Notes: generated from the letters alone by a model not told the origin. A stretch of 8,511 bases of DNA from Acidobacteria bacterium RIFCSPHIGHO2_01_FULL_67_28 (GCA_001766965.1 MEKM01000080.1:1-8511), one strand, 5' to 3'; numbered from the stretch's first letter, positions 1 to 7,102 are shown. Numbers and translations: made by a program.

Positions 1-466
1 CGCCTTCGACGCCGACGAGTATCTCTACGTCGGCGACCGCACCGGCACCCTCTTCAAGATCGGGCGCGACCGCCAAACCTTCGTCTTCGCCACGCTCGAG
101 CCCAGCGTGGCCGCTTATCACCTCGCCTTCGGGCCCGACCGCCAGCTCTACGTCAGCGGGCCGACCACCTCGAGCTTTGACGCCGTCTACCGGGTCAACG
201 AGGCCGGCCGGGTCACGGTCTTCTACCGCGGCCTGGGGCGGCCGCAGGGGCTGGCCTTCGACGTCGAAGGCAACCTCTATGTGGCCGCTTCGCTTCAGGG
301 ACGCCGCGGCATCGTGCGCATCACCCCGGCGGGCCAGGCCGAGCTGGTCATCTCCGGACCGAACCTGGTGGGGCTGGCCTTTCTTGCCGGCGGACTTGCC
401 CTCGCCACCACCAACGCCGTCTACCACCTGCGCTGGCCCGTGGCCGGCCTGCCGCTCTTGCCCTGA
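1..466 (+). CDS. SMP-30/gluconolactonase or NHL-like beta-propeller protein, 3' end only
   Basis: The reading frame is open from the window edge (first full codon at base 2) to TGA 464-466, giving about 154 C-terminal residues; the start lies outside. The protein shows repeated blade-like units of the form 'hydrophobic-x-F-x-x-D/G-G-x-LYV', for example YHLAFGPDRQLYVSG and GLAFDVEGNLYVAAS, plus a final GLAFLAGGLALATTNAVYHL. This is typical of six-bladed propellers of the SMP-30/gluconolactonase/LRE and NHL groups. Substrate and enzymatic role cannot be told from this fragment; no metal ligand can be assigned with certainty. A GTG at 107 could be mistaken for a start, but the propeller pattern continues upstream of it (LYVGDRTGTLFKIG), so the gene is longer. 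It ends 6 bp before cinA, so the two are probably co-transcribed. Confidence 0.75.
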   Translation, partial: AFDADEYLYVGDRTGTLFKIGRDRQTFVFATLEPSVAAYHLAFGPDRQLYVSGPTTSSFDAVYRVNEAGRVTVFYRGLGRPQGLAFDVEGNLYVAASLQGRRGIVRITPAGQAELVISGPNLVGLAFLAGGLALATTNAVYHLRWPVAGLPLLP

Positions 467-472
467 AGTCGC

Positions 473-1711
473 ATGAAGGCTGAAATCATCGCCATCGGCT
501 CGGAGCTGCTCACTCCCTTCCGCCAGGACACAAACTCGCTCTACCTCACCGAGCAGCTGGAGCGCCTGGGCATCCCGGTGATGCAGAAGACCGTGGTGGG
601 CGACGACCGCGAGCGGTTGAAGGCGGCCTTCGGCGACGCCCTGCGGCGCGCCGAGCTCGTCATCGGCATCGGCGGGCTCGGCCCCACGGAAGACGACCGC
701 ACGCGCGAGGCGGTGGCCGAGCTGCTCGGGCGCAAGCTCAAGCGCGAGGAGGAGGTGGTCGCGCGGATGGAAGAGCGCTTCCGCGCCCGCGGGCGGAAGA
801 TGCCGGAGGTGAACCTCCGCCAGGCGATGGTCCCGGACGGGGCCGACTGGCTCCCGAACGACCACGGCACCGCTCCGGGCCTCTGGCTCGAAACCGACGA
901 CCAGAGAATCGTGCTGCTGCTGCCGGGGCCGCCGCCGGAGCTGAAGCCGATGTTTGAAGAGCTCTGCCTGGCGCGGCTGCGCCCGCGCGCCCCCAAGCAC
1001 GTCTTCGCCCACAAGGTGCTGAAGACCGTCGGGCTGGCCGAGTCCGACCTCGAAGAGCGGGTCGCGCCGATTTACCGCGAGTACACCAACCCGGAGACCA
1101 CCATCCTGGCGGCGCCCGGCCAGGTGGAGATTCACCTGCGCGCCTCCGGGGCCGACACCGCCGAGGCCCTGCGCCGCGCCGAAGAGCTCGCCGAGCGCCT
1201 GGAGCAGGCGCTGGGCGACTACGTCTTTGCCCGCGGGCCGGAGACTCTCGAGCAGGTCGTGGGCCTCTACCTGATGATGCGCGGGGCCACGCTGGCGGTG
1301 GCGGAAAGCTGCACCGGGGGGCTCGTGGCCGAGCGGCTCACCAGCGTCCCCGGCAGCTCGCACTACTTCGTCGGCGGCATCACCTGCTACGCGGAGAAGC
1401 TGAAGGCGAAACTCGTGGGCGTTTCCCCTGCCCTGCTGCGCCGCAAGGGCGAGGTGTCGGCGGAAGTGGCCGCGGCCCTGGCCCAGGGCGTGCGCCGCCG
1501 CACCGGCGCCGTGCTGGGATTGGGGATTACGGGCGTCGCCGGGCCCACCGGCGGCACGCCCGACAAGCCCGTGGGCACCGTCCACCTCGCGCTGGCCGAC
1601 GCCCACCGGGTGAAAACCGAAAAACACCGCTTCCTCGGCGACCGCGAGCGCGTCCGCTGGCAGGCTTCGCAGGCGGCGCTCGAGCTGGTGCGGCGGAAGC
1701 TGCTGAAGTGA
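473..1711 (+). CDS. cinA: CinA: MoCF-like domain plus nicotinamide-nucleotide amidohydrolase domain
   Basis: A 412-residue two-domain CinA of normal full length. The N-terminal half (about 1-170) is the molybdopterin-binding-like (MoCF) domain with GIGGLGPTEDD at 65-75, NDHGTAPG at 129-136 and LPGPPPE at 150-156; members of this family act as ADP-ribose/CoA pyrophosphatases. The C-terminal half (about 255-412) is the PncC-type amidase with the serine motif ESCTGG at 278-283 and GITGVAGPTGGTPDKPVGTV at 351-370. It deamidates NMN to nicotinate mononucleotide in pyridine-nucleotide salvage. All signature motifs are present, so it is probably active. The ATG at 473 gives the canonical N-terminus (MKAEIIAIGSELL). 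There is no strong Shine-Dalgarno and only 6 bp separate it from the upstream stop, suggesting translational coupling. thpR follows at 4 bp. Confidence 0.96.
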   Translation: MKAEIIAIGSELLTPFRQDTNSLYLTEQLERLGIPVMQKTVVGDDRERLKAAFGDALRRAELVIGIGGLGPTEDDRTREAVAELLGRKLKREEEVVARMEERFRARGRKMPEVNLRQAMVPDGADWLPNDHGTAPGLWLETDDQRIVLLLPGPPPELKPMFEELCLARLRPRAPKHVFAHKVLKTVGLAESDLEERVAPIYREYTNPETTILAAPGQVEIHLRASGADTAEALRRAEELAERLEQALGDYVFARGPETLEQVVGLYLMMRGATLAVAESCTGGLVAERLTSVPGSSHYFVGGITCYAEKLKAKLVGVSPALLRRKGEVSAEVAAALAQGVRRRTGAVLGLGITGVAGPTGGTPDKPVGTVHLALADAHRVKTEKHRFLGDRERVRWQASQAALELVRRKLLK

Positions 1712-1715
1712 CCCG

Positions 1716-2273
1716 ATGCGCCTGTTCGTGGCGCTGGAATTGACCGAAGGCGTGCGCGCCGCTTTGCGGGAGCTGGTAGCGCGGCTCGAGCCCGCCGGCG
1801 CCGACCTGCGCTGGGTGCGTCCGCAGGGGATGCACCTGACGCTCAAGTTCATCGGCGAAACGCCCGAGGCGAAGCTGCCTCTCCTCCGGGAGGCGCTGGC
1901 GCGGGTGCGCAGCCCCAAGCCGGTCGAGATGGAGTTCCATGGCCTGGGCTACTTCCCCAACGAGCGCCGCCCGCGCGTCTTCTGGGTGGGAATCGAGGCC
2001 AGCGACAACCTGCCGGCGCTGGCGGCGGAGGTCGAGGCCGCCCTGGAGCCGCTCGGGATTCCCCGCGAGAGCCGCCCCTTTGCGCCGCACCTGACCCTGG
2101 GGCGCTTCAAAAGCGCCAACCGCCTCGAGGGCTTGCAGCAGGAGATCGCCCGCTTGCCCGCAACCCAGTTCGGCCGCGTGGAAACATCCGAGTTCGTCCT
2201 CTTCCAGAGCCGGCTCTCCCCGCACTGGGCCGAGTACACCCGCCTGGAGTCGTTTCCTTTCGTGCGCTCCTGA
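1716..2273 (+). CDS. thpR: RNA 2',3'-cyclic phosphodiesterase (ThpR/LigT)
   Basis: A 185-residue member of the 2H phosphoesterase superfamily, of usual length. The two catalytic HxTx motifs are intact: HLTL at 40-43 (in MHLTLKFIGE) and HLTL at 125-128 (in PFAPHLTLGRFK). The N-terminus MRLFVALEL and the motif RVFWVGIE (87-94) are also typical. The family opens RNA 2',3'-cyclic phosphates to 2'-phosphates and was first described as a 2'-5' RNA ligase; it is cytoplasmic. The ATG lies 4 bp after the cinA stop, with only a weak GAAGTGA as ribosome binding site. cinA and thpR are known to sit next to each other in several bacterial groups, so the pair is probably co-expressed; a shared pathway is not demonstrated. 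Confidence 0.94.
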   Translation: MRLFVALELTEGVRAALRELVARLEPAGADLRWVRPQGMHLTLKFIGETPEAKLPLLREALARVRSPKPVEMEFHGLGYFPNERRPRVFWVGIEASDNLPALAAEVEAALEPLGIPRESRPFAPHLTLGRFKSANRLEGLQQEIARLPATQFGRVETSEFVLFQSRLSPHWAEYTRLESFPFVRS

Positions 2274-2300
2274 CGACGGCCGGAAAGACACTGGCCGTTG
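2274..2300 (+). terminator. Stem-loop just after thpR, possible weak terminator
   Basis: Arms ACGGCC (2276-2281) and GGCCGT (2293-2298) pair perfectly around an 11-nt loop. A G-T wobble and a C-G pair extend the stem outward to 2274/2300. It begins directly after the thpR stop codon, but no T-run follows, so it is not a classical intrinsic terminator. Its right arm overlaps the proposed -35 box of the next gene. Confidence 0.35.
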
Positions 2301-2327
2301 CCTCGCGGCGGACTTTCAGGTTACAAT
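2298..2327 (+). promoter_or_regulatory. Sigma70-like promoter for the HD-GYP gene
   Basis: TTGCCT (2298-2303) and TACAAT (2322-2327) are separated by 18 bp and match the consensus at 4/6 and 5/6 positions. Transcription would start near 2334, giving a leader of about 29 nt before the ATG at 2363. It lies in the only sizeable gap between thpR and the following gene, consistent with a new transcription unit. The match is by eye. Confidence 0.55.
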
Positions 2328-2362
2328 GCGGGCGCTTTCAGGGCGGTCAGAATCGGTCTTTC

Positions 2363-4138
2363 ATGTCCAAGCCCCTGGACAATTTGGGCCGGCAACTGGG
2401 ACGGCTGCTGCCGCGCCGGATCCGCCTCCTCTACCTCATCCTGGGCGTGCTGCTGGCCTTGAGCGTCGTCCCCCTGGCGTTCTATGGCTACCTGGTCAGC
2501 TCCAGCACGCGCGACAAGCTGCAGACCAACGAGCAAATCCTGCAGGTCACCGTCACCCGGGGCACGGCTCGGGAGATCCGTCTCTATGTCCTTAGCATGG
2601 ACATGCAGATGGAGAACCTGGTGCGCTGGCTGGAGTCGACCGGCACCATCGTCAACGTGGCCGACCCCAAGCACGCCGACGGACTGCGGCGCGCCACCGA
2701 AGGGTTTGTGCGCGCGGCCCCGGAGAGCATTCTCTTCCTGACCATCGTCAACGCCGAGCAGCGGGGGATCGCCGGGGGCGACCCCGAGGTGGGCACGGAT
2801 GCCTTCGTCAAGCAGCGGCTGGCCGACGGCTTTCAGACCGCCCAGCTCGCCAACGCCTTCCACAGCGGCGCCTTCCTGGTGGGCCACGGCGGGAAGGAAG
2901 AGCCGGTGATGGTGATGGCGCGGCCGCTGGCCGTCGGCAACGACTTCCACGGCATGGTCGCCATCGTGGTGAGCCTGGAGTTCCTGCGGCAACGGCTGAA
3001 GGATTCGAGCGTGGGCGGCCTGGTCACCTACGTCGTGGACCGCAGCGGGCGCCTGGTCATCCACCCGGACGAGAAGAAGTTCACTGTCGGCCAGGACATG
3101 AACCACGTCCCCATCGTGCAGATGTTCCTGACCGGGACCGAGCAGGCCAGCCTGACGACTCCCTTCGAGCTCCAGGAAAACAACAAGAACGTGGAGATGC
3201 TGGGCACGCAGGTGCCCGTCGCCGAGCTCGACTGGGCCGTCATCGCCCAGAAGCCGGTGGAGATGGCCTACGCCGCCGCCGCCGAGATGGAGCGCTACGC
3301 CTTCGTGCTGCTGGTGATGGCCATCGCCTTCAGCGTGCTCATCGGCTACATCTCCGCGCGCCGCCTGACCACTCCCTTGCAGGTGCTCTCGGAAACCACC
3401 CGCGCCATCGCCAAGGGCGACTTCTCCCGCCGGGTCAACCTCCCCAGCCGCACCGAGTTCGGCGAGCTGGCCGCCACCTTCAACGTGATGACCGACGACC
3501 TGGAGAAGTACGTCGAGCAGCTGAAGCAGGCGGCGCAGGAAAACCACGAGCTCTTCCTCGGCTCCATCCGCACCCTCGCCGCCGCCATCGACGAAAAAGA
3601 CCCCTACACCCGCGGCCACTCCGGGCGCGTGGCCAAGTATTCACTCATCCTGGCCGAGACCGTGGGGTTGCCGGAAGACGAGGTCTACAAGATCCGCATC
3701 TCCGCCCTGCTGCACGACGTGGGCAAGATCGGCGTCGACGACCGCATTCTCAAGAAGCCCGCCGGGCTGACCACGGAAGAGTTTGAAATCATGAAGCAGC
3801 ACCCGGTCAAAGGGGCGAACATCATCCGCCCGGTGGCCAAGCTGCGCGAGATGATTCCCGGCATCGAGCTCCACCACGAAAGCCTGGACGGGCGGGGCTA
3901 CCCCTACGGGCTAAAAGCCGATGAGATCCCCATGATGGCCCGCGTCATCATGGTCGCCGACACGCTGGACGCCATGACCACCAACCGCCCCTACCAGGTG
4001 GCCATGGAGCTGGAAGTGGCGATGGACAAGATCCGCGCCATCGCCGGCAAGAAGTTCGACCCTGTGATCGTGGACGCCCTCTTCAAGGCCGTCGAGGAAG
4101 GCAATCTCAAGCTCACGCCGCAGATGGTCGAAGTCTAG
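2363..4138 (+). CDS. Membrane sensor with dCache-like, HAMP and HD-GYP domains (predicted c-di-GMP phosphodiesterase)
   Basis: A 591-residue transmembrane signalling protein. A short basic N-terminus leads into a first membrane helix at about 22-45. An extracytoplasmic region of about 46-310 follows; the stretch VVDRSGRLVIHPDEKKFTVG (224-243) resembles the membrane-proximal half of dCache sensor domains. A second membrane helix lies at about 313-331, then a HAMP linker (about 332-385) and an HD-GYP output domain (about 397-580). The HD-GYP metal and catalytic residues are all visible: H419, HD 451-452 followed by GK, H480, HHE 504-506, the GYP signature at 512-514, and D533. It is therefore predicted to hydrolyse cyclic-di-GMP in response to a periplasmic signal; the ligand is unknown. 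The ATG at 2363 has a poor Shine-Dalgarno but gives a sensible membrane anchor. The gene seems monocistronic, between two proposed promoters. Confidence 0.93.
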   Translation: MSKPLDNLGRQLGRLLPRRIRLLYLILGVLLALSVVPLAFYGYLVSSSTRDKLQTNEQILQVTVTRGTAREIRLYVLSMDMQMENLVRWLESTGTIVNVADPKHADGLRRATEGFVRAAPESILFLTIVNAEQRGIAGGDPEVGTDAFVKQRLADGFQTAQLANAFHSGAFLVGHGGKEEPVMVMARPLAVGNDFHGMVAIVVSLEFLRQRLKDSSVGGLVTYVVDRSGRLVIHPDEKKFTVGQDMNHVPIVQMFLTGTEQASLTTPFELQENNKNVEMLGTQVPVAELDWAVIAQKPVEMAYAAAAEMERYAFVLLVMAIAFSVLIGYISARRLTTPLQVLSETTRAIAKGDFSRRVNLPSRTEFGELAATFNVMTDDLEKYVEQLKQAAQENHELFLGSIRTLAAAIDEKDPYTRGHSGRVAKYSLILAETVGLPEDEVYKIRISALLHDVGKIGVDDRILKKPAGLTTEEFEIMKQHPVKGANIIRPVAKLREMIPGIELHHESLDGRGYPYGLKADEIPMMARVIMVADTLDAMTTNRPYQVAMELEVAMDKIRAIAGKKFDPVIVDALFKAVEEGNLKLTPQMVEV

Positions 4139-4153
4139 CTTTCAGTTCCCTCC

Positions 4154-4197
4154 CTCCTCTGCTTCGTTTGCTTTCTTTGCCTCCTCTGCCTCTCTGC
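4154..4197 (+). repeat. Degenerate 9-nt tandem repeat (YTYYTYTGC-like), pyrimidine-rich
   Basis: Five consecutive units, each ending in TGC: CTCCTCTGC (4154-4162), TTCGTTTGC (4163-4171), TTTCTTTGC (4172-4180), CTCCTCTGC (4181-4189) and an 8-nt CTCTCTGC (4190-4197). The + strand is almost purely pyrimidine. The last TGC also forms the TGn of the extended -10 element of ftsY. Confidence 0.7.
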
Positions 4198-4203
4198 TAG
4201 AAT
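4195..4203 (+). promoter_or_regulatory. Extended -10 promoter of ftsY
   Basis: TGC followed by TAGAAT (4198-4203) is an extended -10 with 5/6 match to TATAAT. The upstream -35 is poor (TTTGCC at 4176-4181, 16-bp spacer), lying within the pyrimidine repeat. The expected start near 4210 gives a leader of only about 11 nt that still contains the GAGGAG ribosome binding site. Confidence 0.5.
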
Positions 4204-4210
4204 AACGAGC

Positions 4211-4216
4211 GAGGAG
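4211..4216 (+). promoter_or_regulatory. Ribosome binding site that fixes the GTG start of ftsY
   Basis: GAGGAG lies four bases before GTG 4221-4223. It is the clearest Shine-Dalgarno in the window and supports GTG as the start, since there is no suitable in-frame ATG nearby. Confidence 0.7.
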
Positions 4217-4220
4217 ACCT

Positions 4221-5168
4221 GTGGCATCAACCGGGCAGCAAGAGAAGACCAGCTTCTGGGGCCGGCTGCAGCAGGCGGTCAGCCGCACGCGCGAGCAGTT
4301 CGTCGAGCGCGTCGACGACGCGCTGCGCGGGCGCAAGGAGATTGCCCCGGAGCTTTTCTCCGCGCTGGAGGCCGCGCTGCTGGGCGCCGACCTGGGCGTG
4401 GAGACCACCGCGGAGCTCCTGCAGCGCCTGCGGGAGCGCGTCGAGCGCAAAGACCTCTCCGACCCCGCCGCCCTGCGGGGCGCCTTGCGCGAGGAGCTGA
4501 CCTCTCTGCTGCGCGCCACCCACGATCGCTCCGCCCCGATGCAATTCATCGGGGCCAAGCCTTACGTCGTGTTTCTCGTGGGCGTGAACGGCACCGGCAA
4601 GACCACCACCATCGCCAAGCTGACCCACCGCTGGCAGCGGGAAGGCCGCCGCGTGCTGCTCTGCGCCGCCGACACTTTCCGCGCCGCCGCCGGCGAGCAG
4701 CTCGAAGTCTGGGCCGAGCGGTTGAAGACGGAACTCTTGCGGCAGAAACCCGGCGCCGATCCGGCCGCCGTCGTCTTCGACGCCCTCACCGCCGCCAAGG
4801 CGCGCGGCGCCGACGCCGTGCTGGTGGACACCGCCGGGCGGCTGCACACGAAATCGAACTTGATGGCCGAGCTCGAGAAGATGAAACGCACGGCGGCCAA
4901 GGTGATCCCGGGCGCGCCGCACGACATCCTGCTCGTGCTCGACGCCACCACCGGGCAGAACGGCCTGGCGCAGGCCCGCCAGTTCACCCAGGCGGTCGGC
5001 GTCACCGGCATCGTGCTCACCAAGCTCGACGGCACCGCTAAAGGCGGCATCGTCGTCGCCATCGCCCGCACGCTCGGCCTGCCCATCCGCTACCTGGGCG
5101 TGGGCGAGCAGCCGGACGACTTGCTCGACTTCGACCCCGAGGCCTACGTCGCCTCTCTCTTCGATTGA
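4221..5168 (+). CDS. ftsY: Signal recognition particle receptor FtsY (SRP GTPase)
   Basis: A 315-residue FtsY consisting of the N and G domains only; it lacks the long acidic A domain of enterobacterial FtsY, as is common outside Proteobacteria. The N domain spans about 10-100. GTPase motifs are complete: P-loop GVNGTGKTTT (121-130), DTFRAAA (151-157), DTAGR (203-207), TKLDGTAKGG (267-276) and the closing GEQPDDL (296-302 region). The protein docks Ffh-4.5S RNA-ribosome complexes at the inner membrane and delivers nascent membrane proteins to SecYEG; GTP hydrolysis by the Ffh-FtsY pair releases them. The GTG start is supported by GAGGAG four bases upstream. ribD starts one base after its TGA, so the two genes are co-transcribed and probably translationally coupled although functionally unrelated. 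Confidence 0.97.
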   Translation: MASTGQQEKTSFWGRLQQAVSRTREQFVERVDDALRGRKEIAPELFSALEAALLGADLGVETTAELLQRLRERVERKDLSDPAALRGALREELTSLLRATHDRSAPMQFIGAKPYVVFLVGVNGTGKTTTIAKLTHRWQREGRRVLLCAADTFRAAAGEQLEVWAERLKTELLRQKPGADPAAVVFDALTAAKARGADAVLVDTAGRLHTKSNLMAELEKMKRTAAKVIPGAPHDILLVLDATTGQNGLAQARQFTQAVGVTGIVLTKLDGTAKGGIVVAIARTLGLPIRYLGVGEQPDDLLDFDPEAYVASLFD

Positions 5169-5169
5169 G

Positions 5170-6309
5170 ATGAGCCTCAAGACCGCCACCCGCACCGAGC
5201 ACGAATGGATGGACGTGGCGCTCGAGCTGGCGGCGCAGGGCGAAGCGCTCACCAGCCCCAACCCCATGGTGGGCGCCGTGGTGGTGCGCGAGGGCGAAGA
5301 GGTCGCGCGCGCCTTTCACACCTACGACGGCGTGAAGCACGCCGAGGCGCTGGCGCTCGAGGCCGCCGGCGCCGCCGCTCGCGGCGCCACGCTCTATACG
5401 AACCTCGAGCCGTGCTCCCACCAGGGCCGCACCCTGCCTTGCGCCGAGGCCATCATCGCGGCCGGGGTGCGCCGCGTGGTGGCGGCCGTGGCCGACCCGA
5501 ACCCGCAGGTCAATGGCCGCGGCTTCGAGCGGCTGCGCGCCGCCGGCCTCGAAGTCGTCGCCGGCATCCGCGAAGAAGAGGCCCGGCAACTGAACGAAAG
5601 TTTCGCCGGCTGGGCGCGCCTGGGGCGGCCCTACGTGACGCTCAAGGCGGGGCTGACGCTCGACGCCAAGATCGCCTCGAACGACGAGGGTCACCGCTGG
5701 ATTACCTCGGACGAGTCGCGGGCGCGTGTGCAACAGCTCCGACACCAGTCCGATGCTGTGCTCACCGGCATCGGCACGGTGCTGGCCGACGATCCCCTGC
5801 TCACCGACCGCAGCGGGCGGCCGCGCCGCCGGCCGCTCGTGCGCGTCGTGCTCGACGCCGGGCTGCGCCTGCCGCTCGACTCCCAGCTCGTGCGCTCGGC
5901 GGCGAACGACCTGCTGGTCTTTTGCGGCGAAGACGTCTGGATGGGCAAGCGCGAGAAGCTCGAGGAGCGCGGCGTGGAAGTCATCGAGCTGAAAGAGGCC
6001 GGGGGCCGCTTAAGCCTGCTGGCGGTCCTGAAGAAGCTCGCCGCGCGGCAGATCACCAGCGTGCTGGTCGAAGCCGGCTCGCATGTCAACGCCTCCGCCC
6101 TCGAGACGGGCGTGGTGGACAAGGTCTGGCTCTTCTACGCCCCGAGGTTGCTGGGACCGGACGCTGTGCCTTTGCTGGCTAGCACCAGTTACGAGTCACC
6201 AGTCGCCAGTCACGGCCTTTCTCTGTTGAGCTATCGCTTCCACCGCTTTGGGCCGGACTTCGCCGTTGAGGGCTACCTGCGCGATGTGTACGCGGGGCCT
6301 TGCGCCTAA
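5170..6309 (+). CDS. ribD: Bifunctional riboflavin biosynthesis deaminase/reductase RibD
   Basis: A 379-residue RibD. The N-terminal deaminase (about 10-150) has the substrate motif TSPNPMVGAVVV (28-39), the zinc/catalytic HAE at 57-59, and PCSHQGRTLPC at 81-91, whose two cysteines bind zinc. The reductase domain (about 153-370) begins with TLKAGLTLDAKIAS (157-170) and continues with WITSDESRARVQQLRH and DAVLTGIGTVLADDPLLTDR (195-214). The enzyme deaminates the pyrimidine product of GTP cyclohydrolase II and then reduces its ribosyl chain with NADPH, in the cytoplasm. The ATG at 5170 is one base after the ftsY stop; no strong Shine-Dalgarno is visible, so coupling is likely. Codons for about residues 339-348 are a degenerate 7-nt tandem repeat. 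The natural partner ribE lies about 1 kb downstream, beyond a RAYT/REP block. Confidence 0.95.
   Translation: MSLKTATRTEHEWMDVALELAAQGEALTSPNPMVGAVVVREGEEVARAFHTYDGVKHAEALALEAAGAAARGATLYTNLEPCSHQGRTLPCAEAIIAAGVRRVVAAVADPNPQVNGRGFERLRAAGLEVVAGIREEEARQLNESFAGWARLGRPYVTLKAGLTLDAKIASNDEGHRWITSDESRARVQQLRHQSDAVLTGIGTVLADDPLLTDRSGRPRRRPLVRVVLDAGLRLPLDSQLVRSAANDLLVFCGEDVWMGKREKLEERGVEVIELKEAGGRLSLLAVLKKLAARQITSVLVEAGSHVNASALETGVVDKVWLFYAPRLLGPDAVPLLASTSYESPVASHGLSLLSYRFHRFGPDFAVEGYLRDVYAGPCA
6184..6211 (+). repeat. Degenerate 7-nt tandem repeat inside ribD
   Basis: Four heptamers in a row: ACCAGTT (6184-6190), ACGAGTC (6191-6197), ACCAGTC (6198-6204) and GCCAGTC (6205-6211), followed by a fifth start (ACGG). 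They lie in the ribD reading frame, near the C-terminus, and encode TSYESPVASHG, a stretch between conserved reductase segments. Confidence 0.65.
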
Positions 6310-6320
6310 GCGTCAAGTTG

Positions 6321-6344
6321 CGCAGACAAGAGTGTCTGCGCCAC
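6321..6344 (-). repeat. REP hairpin copy A (minus orientation)
   Basis: CGCAGACA (6321-6328) and TGTCTGCG (6333-6340) form a perfect 8-bp stem around the loop AGAG, followed by CCAC (6341-6344). Read on the minus strand this is GTGG + stem + CTCT + stem, as in RAYT-associated REPs. It starts 11 bp after the ribD stop and could also protect or end the ribD transcript. Confidence 0.85.
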
Positions 6345-6460
6345 CAAGACAAAGGCAAAGCCTCCGCGGGAGAAATCCCTTAGTGTCTACCCCTAACCTT
6401 GCTAGACCAGTTGTGCATGGCTGCCTGCGGCGTGGGCAGGCAAACTCCTGCGCGTACGCC

Positions 6461-6955
6461 TTAGGTTTTCTTCGGTGGGGCAGACACTCTTGTCTGCCCG
6501 CCTTGGTTCAAGTACCACCCCTCGTAGGTTTCAGGGTCGTCTGTCAATCCCGCCTTCACGGGATTGAGAAACATGTAGTTCAGCTTCTCCAGAAACTCCG
6601 CTTCGTCCCGCACGATGCGGTCAAACGATTCATCCTGCCAGACTGAACCCTTTCGACCTTGACGCCGATTCAATTCTCGAGCCGTCACTCCTTTGATCCC
6701 TTTCATTACACGGCTTAGAGAATCACCTGGCTTTGGACGAAGCAACAGGTGCGCATGATCTGGCAACACGGTGGCAGCAAACAATCCGTAGTGCCGATCA
6801 GCGCCGGCGACTATGCGGTTGCGGAGCCAGCGAATCTCCGTTCGATTCAGTGGCTCACGAACGAGGCGGAAGGTAACAAAGTAAACTGCGCCTTCGAAAG
6901 TCCAATGGGGTAAACGGCGTCGGGCAACTCGCAGCTCCGGGGATGACTTGACCAT
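6461..6955 (-). CDS. REP-associated tyrosine transposase (RAYT, Y1/IS200-like)
   Basis: A 164-residue member of the Y1 (HUH) transposase superfamily, RAYT branch. Visible hallmarks are PHW..GAVYFVTFRL (16-31), the metal-binding HUH motif PDHAHLLL with H67 and H69, SVWQDESFDRIVR (104-116), and the catalytic tyrosine Y127 in NYMFLNPVKAGL. All core residues are present, so the protein could be active in nicking REP hairpin DNA. I chose ATG at 6955 (minus strand) because homology starts there. The frame stays open upstream to 7195 only because two REP copies lack stops in that frame. AAGGGA lies just before the ATG. The last 14 residues (GGQTRVSAPPKKT region) are translated from REP copy B, so the native C-terminus probably ended near GWYLNQ. 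REPs lie on both sides, in opposite orientations. Confidence 0.9.
   Translation of the reverse strand: MVKSSPELRVARRRLPHWTFEGAVYFVTFRLVREPLNRTEIRWLRNRIVAGADRHYGLFAATVLPDHAHLLLRPKPGDSLSRVMKGIKGVTARELNRRQGRKGSVWQDESFDRIVRDEAEFLEKLNYMFLNPVKAGLTDDPETYEGWYLNQGGQTRVSAPPKKT
6475..6498 (+). repeat. REP hairpin copy B (plus orientation), within the 3' end of the RAYT gene
   Basis: GTGG (6475-6478) directly precedes the stem GGCAGACA (6479-6486)/TGTCTGCC (6491-6498), with loop CTCT. The stem is perfect and differs from copies A, C and D by a compensated C-G to G-C change at its base. It is inverted relative to copy C on the other side of the RAYT gene. Confidence 0.85.
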
Positions 6956-6991
6956 AGTCCCTTGTTCCACCCAAGACCGGCTGTGATTATG

Positions 6992-7015
6992 CGCAGACAA
7001 GAGTGTCTGCGCCAC
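6992..7015 (-). repeat. REP hairpin copy C (minus orientation)
   Basis: Stem CGCAGACA (6992-6999)/TGTCTGCG (7004-7011), loop AGAG, then CCAC (7012-7015). It lies 36 bp upstream of the RAYT start and has the same orientation as that gene. It shares an identical 34-nt stretch (6985-7018) with copy D. Confidence 0.87.
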
Positions 7016-7078
7016 CAAGAAGACAAGGAACCATGCGGAGGGGACGGTCATTCCCTTAGGAAGCGGAGCGCGATTATG

Positions 7079-7102
7079 CGCAGACAAGAGTGTCTGCGCC
7101 AC
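7079..7102 (-). repeat. REP hairpin copy D (minus orientation)
   Basis: Stem CGCAGACA (7079-7086)/TGTCTGCG (7091-7098), loop AGAG, then CCAC (7099-7102). The 34 nt at 7072-7105 are identical to 6985-7018 at a spacing of 87 bp, so C and D look like a recent tandem duplication or two recent insertions. Confidence 0.87.

Noticed and set aside
2321..3619. Long minus-strand open frame antisense to the HD-GYP gene
   Set aside because: It is a shadow of high-G+C codon use: the protein is rich in His, Gly and Val with no recognisable motif, while the plus strand encodes a complete known domain set.
4227..5267. Long minus-strand open frame antisense to ftsY and ribD
   Set aside because: It crosses the junction of two well-supported genes and has low-complexity composition, so it is a G+C artefact.
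5205..6182. Plus-strand 325-codon frame inside ribD
   Set aside because: It is extremely Arg- and Ala-rich, an out-of-frame reading of ribD, which has all its motifs in the other frame.
6248..6646. Plus-strand 132-codon frame spanning the ribD end and the repeat region
   Set aside because: It reads through REP copies and the antisense of the RAYT gene, with no domain and no ribosome binding site.
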